Shown here: positions 31,752 through 39,184 of the stretch, piece by piece
Position numbering within the stretch: the stretch's first letter is position 1
Layout: each line of letters opens with the position of its first letter
Assembly (NCBI GenBank): GCA_002393575.1
Contig: DGSN01000062.1
Location: forward strand, 62,001-126,000
Direction: 5' to 3'
DNA from: Prevotellaceae bacterium UBA4361
Lineage (GTDB): Bacteria; Bacteroidota; Bacteroidia; Bacteroidales; Bacteroidaceae
DNA length: 64,000 nucleotides
The notes under the pieces: model-generated
Told to the model about the DNA's origin: nothing
Database searches by the model: none
Seen by the model: only the letters and a program-made list of their open reading frames with translations
Translations under genes and position numbers: made by a program

Positions 31752-33890
31752 TTACTGAAGAATGATGTTCACAAGGCTGACAACATCCGAAATGTTGATG
31801 GCGTTGTCGGCTGAAGTGTCGGCAGCTTGAAGGTTGAATGGGTATGGACTCTGCCCAAGGATATAATTGACCAACGAAACGACGTCGCTTATATTCACCA
31901 ATCCATCCATGTTCACATCACCCAGTGCCCAGTCGTTGCGACCATGATAAATGAGTTGGAAGTTATCGAAACAGCTCCATGACTCAAGTGCGTCGGTTGT
32001 GGTCTTCTTGACGCCAAGGCGCAGTTTTCCGTCGGTCACTTCTATGTTGTCGAGTGTGACTTGATACAGTCCTCTTGTGAAATAGCGCGAAGCACCCGTC
32101 TGATTGTCAGGTATCCAACCAGCAGCATTCCGATAACCTTCTCCAAGGGATTCACTCTGCGCTCCATCGAGAATGGAACACAATGGAGTGGAGAAACTGT
32201 TGGCATAAAGAACTGCGTTCACATTGTGCGAGCTGGTGTCGTGATTTCCATCCCTGAAAAAGCCCTGACACTTCAAGGTATAGATGCCATTAGGCACATT
32301 GATTACCTGATAAGTATCATAAGCAGATTTCTCACTGCCATCCCATGCATAGAACTCAGCATTACAGTTGCTGGTTTCCCAACCAAAATCACTCTGAAGG
32401 TTGTAGTTGGCATTGGTTTTCTCCACCGACCAACACAGATTCTCGCAGTCGTTACGGCCTATACGTGCAGCAGGAAGGAGGAACGTAGCGTCGTAAGGAT
32501 TCTGCTCTGTGGCATATCGCATTTCGTCAAGCAAGTTCTCTCGTGTCAGCACCTCCCATTGTTGGTCGGTTGTTCCTGAATAGGTCGTGCAAGTAGCCAC
32601 AGCGTCGGCATTATTCTCGTCGGCCAATGCGTATGTAGTTCCATTCACCTCATAAGTGAGTGATGCAGCGTTGCCCGATGCGTTCACTTTCCATGTGCCA
32701 GCCGAGGTCGATTCTGTGTCCATATATGGGTCGTTATCGTTATGCGACATGCTGCCCAGCGTGGTGCCAAGACGGTAGGTAGCATCGGGCAACTCGTTCA
32801 AGAGAATCTTTGTGCCCCATTCTCCCAAAGTGGCATGTGTGTCCCAATATTTTCCAACGTTCAGAAAACGTCCTGTAGCCACATTGCGCAGGTAACGAGT
32901 TTCGTTGACGTTGAGAGCATCTTTCACACTGAAATTGACGACCACAGGGAAATGGTCTGAGATAGGGGTGCCGTCAGCGTATGTGAAGCTGGTATCGTGC
33001 AGATAACTGTTGGCTTGAATGACATAGCCCGCATCGCTATTGTTGATGTAGAAAAGTTTGTCCACTACCTCGCCACGCTGCTGTCCGTAGGCATCGGTCA
33101 TGAGAGCCCCGTCACCCCATTTCGGTTGGATGCCGCCACGCTCCACATCTACCCAAGGATCGTTGACCGTGAATCGGTTATCAGCGGAGAGTGCATCAAA
33201 GAACAGGCGTTTCAGTTCATCGCGCGTGTATCGACAGTTGGTGTCACCCATCACGATGATAGGGCGTGCATTGTTCGTACCGAGTATGGCATTGGCAAGC
33301 TGTGTCAACTGACTGGCTCTGGCAGCATTGTCAGCTTCTCCTGTTTCTGCATCCATGTGAAGAATATAGACATCGAGCGCGACGCTGTGCCCATTGATAG
33401 GTTGACTGAAGGTCACTGTGTAGTAACGATAGCCCTTGTCGATATTCTCGTCTGCACCGTCTTTCAAGTTGCCATGCGACTGATTCCAAGCTACTATCGA
33501 CTCATTTGCTACAGAACATTTGGCTGTCTTCCAAAACAAATTGAGACCATCGGTATTGAATTTCGTCAGTCCCATCATGTTATTGGCATTGATCTTTCCG
33601 CGGTCTTTGCCATAACTGTAATCACCAAGATATTTGAGTAGCGACGAATTGTAGTTGAAGTCCTCGGAAACGCCGAAAAAGTCCCATCCTTTTTGAGCTA
33701 TCAACTCACTCATGCGTTCTGTACCTGTTTCCTGTGGTCCACCCTCATTGATAGACACGAAGAGGATTTTCGGTGGCAAACCATCCACGTTCATAGTCGC
33801 TACGGTGAATGTTCCATCAGCATTCTGTGCTTGTGCACATATCGTCAATGCTAACCATAATACTTGAATAAGAAAAGTCTTCAGCTTCAT
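31752..33890 (-). CDS. Secreted endonuclease/exonuclease/phosphatase-fold protein with dockerin
   Basis: The 712-residue protein has a signal peptide (about 1-22). Residues about 27-325 are an endonuclease/exonuclease/phosphatase domain with TMNVDGLP, GVSEDF, VMGDTNCRY and PISDHFPVVV, the metal-binding and catalytic signature of DNase I and sphingomyelinase relatives. Two beta-rich modules follow (about 330-450, RYLRNVATGRFLNVGKYWDT; and about 480-650, probably sugar-binding), then a two-repeat dockerin (DVNMDGLVNISDVVSLVNYI and a later DNAINISDVVSLVNII). It may cleave nucleic acid, a lipid or a phosphoester outside the cell. A promoter lies about 55 bases upstream. Confidence 0.82.
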   Translation of the reverse strand: MKLKTFLIQVLWLALTICAQAQNADGTFTVATMNVDGLPPKILFVSINEGGPQETGTERMSELIAQKGWDFFGVSEDFNYNSSLLKYLGDYSYGKDRGKINANNMMGLTKFNTDGLNLFWKTAKCSVANESIVAWNQSHGNLKDGADENIDKGYRYYTVTFSQPINGHSVALDVYILHMDAETGEADNAARASQLTQLANAILGTNNARPIIVMGDTNCRYTRDELKRLFFDALSADNRFTVNDPWVDVERGGIQPKWGDGALMTDAYGQQRGEVVDKLFYINNSDAGYVIQANSYLHDTSFTYADGTPISDHFPVVVNFSVKDALNVNETRYLRNVATGRFLNVGKYWDTHATLGEWGTKILLNELPDATYRLGTTLGSMSHNDNDPYMDTESTSAGTWKVNASGNAASLTYEVNGTTYALADENNADAVATCTTYSGTTDQQWEVLTRENLLDEMRYATEQNPYDATFLLPAARIGRNDCENLCWSVEKTNANYNLQSDFGWETSNCNAEFYAWDGSEKSAYDTYQVINVPNGIYTLKCQGFFRDGNHDTSSHNVNAVLYANSFSTPLCSILDGAQSESLGEGYRNAAGWIPDNQTGASRYFTRGLYQVTLDNIEVTDGKLRLGVKKTTTDALESWSCFDNFQLIYHGRNDWALGDVNMDGLVNISDVVSLVNYILGQSPYPFNLQAADTSADNAINISDVVSLVNIILQ

Positions 33891-33944
33891 AGTTTCAAAC
33901 GTTGATTTAATAATTACAAATGTGCCAAATTGTTAGGTAGATGA

Positions 33945-33977
33945 CAAATGTAAACACTTTTTTTAAAATAATGGCAA
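33945..33977 (-). promoter_or_regulatory. Promoter for the secreted EEP/dockerin gene
   Basis: On the minus strand TTG (33975-33977) and TACATTTG (33945-33952) are 22 bases apart. Confidence 0.6.
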
Positions 33978-33997
33978 TTCCTCTCAGCTTTTTTCAA

Positions 33998-34005
33998 TAT
34001 CTTTG
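33998..34005 (+). promoter_or_regulatory. -7 promoter box for the iron alcohol dehydrogenase
   Basis: TATCTTTG matches TAnnTTTG and leaves a leader of about 75 bases. No clear TTG is seen at the right distance. Confidence 0.5.
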
Positions 34006-34080
34006 TAACCGAGAGGAATCCACATCTTTCTCCTGTTCTTTTATTCGAAGTTCATGTATCAATTTTAAAATTCTCACAAT

Positions 34081-35256
34081 ATGGAAAATTTCGTTTTTTG
34101 CAGTCCAACGAATTTCATCTTTGGGCGTGGCACAGAAAATCAAGTAGGAAAACTCTGTAAAGAAAACGGAGCAACGCGCGTGCTCATCGTGTACGGAGGC
34201 GGTTCCGTGGTTCGCAGCGGATTGCTCGACCGAGTTCGCACAGCCCTCACCGACGAGAACATGCCTTTCGGCGAATTGGGCGGTGTGAAGCCTAATCCTG
34301 AGGACGACCTCGTGCGCATCGGCATCGAAATGGTTCATGCCGAGAACTTCGACTTCATCCTGCCTGTTGGCGGCGGTTCGACCATCGACACAGCCAAAGC
34401 CATTGCTGCTGGTGCGCTCTACGATGGCGACTTCTGGGACTTCTATACAGGGAAAGCCACCGTGCAGAAGGCTCTGCCCGTGGGCGTTGTCCTCACGATT
34501 CCTGCTGCTGGCAGTGAAGGTTCGGGCAACACCGTCATCACCAACATTGCCACGAAGCAGAAAATCTCACTTCGCTGCCCTGAGCACTTGCGCCCTCAAT
34601 TCTCCATTCTCAACCCTGAGTTGACTTTCACACTGCCTGCTTACCAGACGGCAAGCGGCATCTGCGACATGATGGTTCACATCTTCGAGCGTTACTTCAC
34701 CAACACCACCGAGACGGGCATCACTGACCGCATTGCTGAGGGAGTGCTGCTTTCCATCATGGAGGAGGCACCGAAGGTAATTGCCAACCCAAGCGACTAC
34801 GACGCACGTGCCAACATCATGTGGGCTGGCATGTTGGCGCACAACGGCATCTGCGGAACAGGCCGCGTGGAGGACTGGGCTTCTCACTTCATGGAGCACG
34901 AACTCAGTTCGCTCTACGGAGTGACACATGGCGCTGGTCTTGCCGTGGTGTTCCCTGCATGGCTCACGGTGGTGTCGCGCATCAACCCTCATCGCGCTAA
35001 GCAACTTGCCCTTCGTGTTCTGCACGTTTCTGCAGAAGGAAAGACGGACGAAGAAATCATTGCCGAAGGTATTGCCCGCTTGCGCCAGTTCTGGCATTCG
35101 CTCGGCTTGCCAATCACGCTCAAGGAACTCGGCATCGAGAACCCCGACATTGACGCACTCGTTCGCAATCTCCACATCACAAAAGGCGAACCCATCGGCA
35201 ATTACGTCAAACTCGACCGCTCGCTAACGAAAGAAATCTACGAGGAAGCAAGGTAA
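34081..35256 (+). CDS. Iron-containing alcohol dehydrogenase (YqhD/butanol dehydrogenase type)
   Basis: The 391-residue length is typical of the family, which reduces aldehydes to alcohols with NAD(P)H and a bound metal. Visible are the nucleotide motif GGGSTID (97-103) and the metal ligands Asp196, His200, His269 and His283 (in DMMVHIFERY, WASHFMEHE and VTHGAGL), all intact. The sequence is nearer the YqhD/BDH group than FucO. It is likely a cytoplasmic enzyme for aldehyde disposal or fermentation. It stands alone, with its own promoter, and GpmI follows after a repeat. Confidence 0.9.
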   Translation: MENFVFCSPTNFIFGRGTENQVGKLCKENGATRVLIVYGGGSVVRSGLLDRVRTALTDENMPFGELGGVKPNPEDDLVRIGIEMVHAENFDFILPVGGGSTIDTAKAIAAGALYDGDFWDFYTGKATVQKALPVGVVLTIPAAGSEGSGNTVITNIATKQKISLRCPEHLRPQFSILNPELTFTLPAYQTASGICDMMVHIFERYFTNTTETGITDRIAEGVLLSIMEEAPKVIANPSDYDARANIMWAGMLAHNGICGTGRVEDWASHFMEHELSSLYGVTHGAGLAVVFPAWLTVVSRINPHRAKQLALRVLHVSAEGKTDEEIIAEGIARLRQFWHSLGLPITLKELGIENPDIDALVRNLHITKGEPIGNYVKLDRSLTKEIYEEAR

Positions 35257-35272
35257 TTCCAAGAAAAAGAGG

Positions 35273-35280
35273 TAACTTTG
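35273..35280 (+). promoter_or_regulatory. -7 promoter box for gpmI
   Basis: TAACTTTG matches TAnnTTTG, 17 bases after the alcohol dehydrogenase stop and about 190 bases before gpmI. No clear TTG upstream. The intervening leader is repeat sequence. Confidence 0.45.
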
Positions 35281-35466
35281 CAACATATTTTTCAACCATA
35301 ACCTGAACTTCAACCTTAACGATAACCATAACCATAACTTTCCATCAGGATGGCGGTTAGGGTTAAGGTTGATGAACCGAATGGAAAAGTTAAGGTTAGG
35401 GTTAAGGTTAAAGTTAAGGTTAATTGCTAAATCAGTAAATCTTTAAATAAGTAAATCAGTAAATCT
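35281..35466. repeat. Word-repeat hairpin (GTTAAGGTTA word) in the gpmI leader
   Basis: The left side has AACCATAACC and CTTCAACCTTAACG words; the right side has GGTTAGGGTTAAGGTTAAAG words; they pair across a central TTTCCATCAGGATGG. The last 40 bases are a second word, AGTAAATCTTTAAATAAG. The whole gap between the two genes is of this type. Confidence 0.75.
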
Positions 35467-35470
35467 TTTT

Positions 35471-37003
35471 ATGGCAAAGAAAGCATTACTCATGATTCTC
35501 GATGGATGGGGAATCGGCAACAAGGGTGAAGGCGATGTCATCTTCCGCACTCCAACCCCTTATCTTGATTATCTCAATGCAGTCAGTCCACACTCTCAGC
35601 TCGATGCCAGCGGTGAGGACGTAGGTCTGCCAGACGGACAGATGGGCAACTCCGAAGTGGGTCACCTCAATATCGGCGCAGGACGCATCGTCTATCAGGA
35701 CTTGGTGAAAATCAACCGTGCCTGCAAGGACGGCAGCATCATGAAGAATCCAGAAATCGTGAGCGCATACGAATACGCAAAGAAGAACAACAAGAGCATC
35801 CACCTCATGGGTCTCACTTCGAGCGGCGGCGTTCACTCTTCGCTCGACCACCTCTACAAGCTTCTCGACATTGCCAAGGAATATGGCATAGACAACACGT
35901 TCGTTCACTGTTTCATGGACGGACGCGACACTGACCCAAAGAGCGGTAAAGGATTCATCCACGACTTGCAGGAGCACTGCAACCAATCGACTGGTCACAT
36001 TGCCAGCATCATTGGCCGCTTCTATGCAATGGACCGCGACAAGCGTTGGGACCGCATCAAGGTGGCATACGACCAACTCGTGGAAGGCAAGGGTCGCCAA
36101 GTGACTGACATGGTGGAAGGTGTGCAGAGCTGTTACGACACTGACTCTGAGGCTCACAAGAACACCGACGAATTCATGGAGCCACTGGTGAATGCCAACG
36201 TGGATGGACGCATCAAGGAAGGCGATGTTGTCATCTTCTTCAACTACCGTAACGACCGCGCCAAGGAACTCACCATCGTCCTCACTCAGAAGGACATGGA
36301 GGAACAGGGCATGAAGACCATCCCAGGACTCCAATACTACTGCATGACTCCTTACGACGCATCGTTCACGGGTGTTCACATCCTCTTCCCTAAGGAGAAC
36401 GTGGAGAACACGCTCGGCGAATACCTCTCTGCCAACGGCAAGCGCCAGCTCCACACAGCCGAGACAGAGAAATACGCTCACGTCACCTTCTTCTTCAATG
36501 GTGGTCGCGAAGCTCCATTCCCAGGTGAGGACCGCATCCTCGTGGCTTCTCCAAAGGTGCCTACCTACGACCTCAAGCCCGACATGAGCGCATTCGAAGT
36601 GAAGAACAAACTCGTGGCTGCCATCAACACTCAGCAATACGACTTCATCGTGGTGAACTTCGCAAATGGCGACATGATTGGACACACAGGAGTCTATAAC
36701 GCCATCGCCAAGGCTGTCGTTGCCATCGACCAGTGCGTTCACGATGTCATCGAAACCGCTAAGGCAAACGACTACGAAGCTATCATCATTGCCGACCACG
36801 GCAATGCCGACAACGCCATCAACCCTGACGGCACTCCAAACACGGCTCACTCCCTCAACCCTGTTCCGTTCATCTACGTGACGAACAACAACAGTGCAAA
36901 GGTGAAGAATGGTCGCCTTGCCGACGTGGCTCCTTCCATCCTCCACATCATGGGACTCGAACAGCCAGCCGACATGACAGGTGAATGCCTCATCATTGAC
37001 TAA
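35471..37003 (+). CDS. gpmI: 2,3-bisphosphoglycerate-independent phosphoglycerate mutase
   Basis: The 510-residue protein is a full-length GpmI, which interconverts 3- and 2-phosphoglycerate in glycolysis using two Mn ions and a phosphoserine. The N-terminal metal ligand is in ILDGWGIG (Asp11), the active serine is Ser61 in MGNSEVGH, and the late metal sites are in FANGDMIGHTG and IIADHGNAD. The protein is cytoplasmic. A long word-repeat hairpin fills its leader, and another starts a few bases after its stop. Confidence 0.97.
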   Translation: MAKKALLMILDGWGIGNKGEGDVIFRTPTPYLDYLNAVSPHSQLDASGEDVGLPDGQMGNSEVGHLNIGAGRIVYQDLVKINRACKDGSIMKNPEIVSAYEYAKKNNKSIHLMGLTSSGGVHSSLDHLYKLLDIAKEYGIDNTFVHCFMDGRDTDPKSGKGFIHDLQEHCNQSTGHIASIIGRFYAMDRDKRWDRIKVAYDQLVEGKGRQVTDMVEGVQSCYDTDSEAHKNTDEFMEPLVNANVDGRIKEGDVVIFFNYRNDRAKELTIVLTQKDMEEQGMKTIPGLQYYCMTPYDASFTGVHILFPKENVENTLGEYLSANGKRQLHTAETEKYAHVTFFFNGGREAPFPGEDRILVASPKVPTYDLKPDMSAFEVKNKLVAAINTQQYDFIVVNFANGDMIGHTGVYNAIAKAVVAIDQCVHDVIETAKANDYEAIIIADHGNADNAINPDGTPNTAHSLNPVPFIYVTNNNSAKVKNGRLADVAPSILHIMGLEQPADMTGECLIID

Positions 37004-37009
37004 AGAAAT

Positions 37010-37100
37010 GAAGAGTGAAAAATGAAGAATGAAGAATGAATTTTACTCTGCTCATTGTATGAGTACCTTTCATTCTTCATTCTTCTTTTTCTATTCTTCT
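37010..37100. repeat. Word-repeat hairpin with the core (copy C)
   Basis: After the gpmI stop, GAAGAATGA-type words lead into GAATGAATTTTACTCTGCTC (from 37034), which differs by about two bases from the 23-base core of copies A and B. Complementary TTCATTCTTC words follow. Confidence 0.75.
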
Positions 37101-37139
37101 TATAAGCGAAGCGACAATTCATCATTTTCTCCCACTCTA

Positions 37140-38231
37140 ATGAAAAAATCAATCTCCATTCTTCGTTCCTCATTCTTCATTCTTCATTTTTCATTCTTCA
37201 TTTCTCTGGGAGCGCAGAACTTGCAGAAAGGTGACCATTATCTCTACTGCCACATGAATGGTGGAGTGGCATGGACGGCATACGCCATCAGTCCCGACGG
37301 CGTTCATTTCCACGACCTCATCGATGGCGACTCCATCTTCAGCGATGCAGAAGTGGCTACCATCGAAGGACGCACACGCGATGCCTACATTGCTCGTATG
37401 CACAACGACAAGGGCTTCATCATGCTCACTACCGACATGGATGCCAGCAACCGTTCGCGCGACCGATTAGGCAAGAAGGAAACATGGGACAACTACGGCA
37501 TCAACCTCCTCACCAGCAAGGACCTCATCCATTGGCAGTCGCGCACCTTCGACTTCCGCAAGGGCACGTCCATCTTCAGCAATCCCGAAGCAGAAAGCGT
37601 GTATAAGGACTGGAGCACCATCAACCGCGTGTGGGCACCACAAGCCGTGTGGGATCCAAACTACGTGTGGCCCGACGGACATCGTGGCGGCTACTTCGTC
37701 TATTTCTCCCTTTGGAACCGCAGTGAAGAGCCTTACGACCGCATGTACTATTCCTACGCCGATGCCGACTTCACCACGCTCACGCAGCCTCGCCTACTCT
37801 TCGATTGGGGCTACGCCACCATCGATGCCGACATCAACTGGGTGCCAGCCGACAACCTTTGGCACATGATGATTAAGAAAGAAGGAGGTACGCCAGGACT
37901 CTTCACTGCCACAGCCCCATCGCTCACTGGTCCGTGGAGTGAGCCCGTAGAAGACGACTACGTGAACTTCGAAGGAAAGAAGAAATGCGAAGGTGTCTCA
38001 GCCTTCCAACTCGCAGGCGAAGACACTTGGCGCATTGCCTACATCGAATACTCGTCCAAGCCTCGCAACTACCGCATCTGCCAAGCCGACCGCTTCATGC
38101 GCAATTTCCATTCTCCACAGAACATCATCGGCGTGGCACGTCCGCAGCACGGCAGTTTCATGCGCATCACCAAGAAGGAATACAAACGCCTACAGAAGTG
38201 GAGCGACAAGAGGATGAAGCAGAAAAAGTGA
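37140..38231 (+). CDS. Secreted GH43-like glycoside hydrolase
   Basis: Starting at 37140 (MKKSISILRSS) the protein has 363 residues. The signal peptide, with FFILHFSFFISLGAQ as its core, is encoded by the TTCTTCATTC word repeat. The rest is a five-bladed propeller-like fold with GINLLTSKDLIHWQ, RVWAPQAVWDPNYVW and DADINWVPADNLWHMM, which are characteristic of GH43 relatives that act on arabinose- or xylose-containing glycans. The first canonical Asp motif is not obvious, so activity is uncertain. An earlier ATG at 37029 lies in the repeat and is rejected. Confidence 0.78.
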   Translation: MKKSISILRSSFFILHFSFFISLGAQNLQKGDHYLYCHMNGGVAWTAYAISPDGVHFHDLIDGDSIFSDAEVATIEGRTRDAYIARMHNDKGFIMLTTDMDASNRSRDRLGKKETWDNYGINLLTSKDLIHWQSRTFDFRKGTSIFSNPEAESVYKDWSTINRVWAPQAVWDPNYVWPDGHRGGYFVYFSLWNRSEEPYDRMYYSYADADFTTLTQPRLLFDWGYATIDADINWVPADNLWHMMIKKEGGTPGLFTATAPSLTGPWSEPVEDDYVNFEGKKKCEGVSAFQLAGEDTWRIAYIEYSSKPRNYRICQADRFMRNFHSPQNIIGVARPQHGSFMRITKKEYKRLQKWSDKRMKQKK

Positions 38232-38245
38232 AAAAAGAAAGCTCA

Positions 38246-38280
38246 TTTGCATACAAGTATAGAGTTTTTTTATAACTTTG
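38246..38280 (+). promoter_or_regulatory. Promoter for the toxin-antitoxin pair
   Basis: TTTG (38246-38249) and TAACTTTG (38273-38280) are separated by 23 bases; the leader is 28 bases. Confidence 0.65.
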
Positions 38281-38308
38281 CACATGTAAGGATGCAAATT
38301 GAAATTTA

Positions 38309-38617
38309 ATGAATACCCAAGTCATACAACAAACCATTGCTGATTATTTCAAGACTCAACCCGTCTTGAAGGCTTGGCTCTTTGGCTCGTTTGCACGTGG
38401 TGAAGAAACACCACAGAGCGACGTGGACATACTTATCGTGCCAGACCGCTCAGGCAAGCCTTTCACGCTTTTCACTTTGGGAGGCATGTATATGGATTTA
38501 AAGGAATTACTCGGGCGTGAAATAGATTTGGTAGAAGAAGGTTCACTTCGTCCGTATGCAGCAGAAAGTGCAAACCGTGATAAAAAGTTGATTTATGAGA
38601 GAAAGAGCGAGAGATAA
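38309..38617 (+). CDS. mntA: MNT-type nucleotidyltransferase antitoxin
   Basis: The 102-residue protein is a minimal nucleotidyltransferase with the motif GSFARGEETPQSDVD (26-40), including catalytic Asp38 and Asp40. In MntA/HepT systems the nucleotidyltransferase neutralises the HEPN toxin by adding nucleotides near its active-site tyrosine. The partner overlaps by 23 bases. The name is given by analogy. Confidence 0.88.
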   Translation: MNTQVIQQTIADYFKTQPVLKAWLFGSFARGEETPQSDVDILIVPDRSGKPFTLFTLGGMYMDLKELLGREIDLVEEGSLRPYAAESANRDKKLIYERKSER

Positions 38618-39101
38618 AGGACGACTTCAGGACATCATTGAGTATTCTGACAATGTAACAATGCTTATTGAAGGATACGACTACGATAAGCTTGTGGCTG
38701 ACAAGCGTACCTATTATTCAGTGATGAAGAATATAGAAATAGTAGGCGAAGCTGCTTACATGCTTACCAAAGCTTTCAAGAATGCTCATCCAGAAATACC
38801 GTGGAAAGTTGTTCAAGGCATGCGTCACGTATTAGTCCATGATTATGCCAACGTTGTTTCTGCCACGCTCTATGATACCGCAATAAACGACATTCCAACA
38901 CTTCGTCAACTCGTAAAACAATATCTTAGTGAAACGGATTGGTCAGCATGGGAATCTGTCATAGACACAGCCGAAGAAACCGAGAATCCCATTTACGAAC
39001 ACACTGTGAAAACAGCCCGCCGAATGAAAGCCGACGGTATGGCTGTAGAATTGATTGAAAAATATACTGGACTTAACGCTGAAGTAATCAATTCCCTTTA
39101 A
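38595..39101 (+). CDS. hepT: HEPN-domain (DUF86/HepT-type) toxin with C-terminal extension
   Basis: The 168-residue protein has an N-terminal HEPN/DUF86 domain of about 115 residues with the RNase motif RHVLVHDY (Arg77, His82, Tyr84; R-x4-H-x-Y). It would be an RNase neutralised by the preceding antitoxin. The remaining 50 residues (SAWESVIDTAEETE, then ARRMKADGMAVELIEKYTGL) are not typical for HepT, which ends sooner. The tail resembles a short motif found at the C-terminus of PD-(D/E)XK transposase-like proteins. A strong terminator follows. Confidence 0.85.
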   Translation: MRERARDKGRLQDIIEYSDNVTMLIEGYDYDKLVADKRTYYSVMKNIEIVGEAAYMLTKAFKNAHPEIPWKVVQGMRHVLVHDYANVVSATLYDTAINDIPTLRQLVKQYLSETDWSAWESVIDTAEETENPIYEHTVKTARRMKADGMAVELIEKYTGLNAEVINSL

Positions 39102-39122
39102 TTAAGCAACCCATCACATACC

Positions 39123-39157
39123 ACTCCCCACCGCATCATCACGATGCAGTGGGGAGT
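39123..39157. terminator. Bidirectional terminator between convergent genes
   Basis: ACTCCCCACCGCATC pairs with GATGCAGTGGGGAGT with one C-A mismatch and a 5-base loop. It lies between the HEPN gene and the convergent barrel gene. Confidence 0.88.
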
Positions 39158-39184
39158 TTGCAATTTTATTGCTAACTAACTTAA

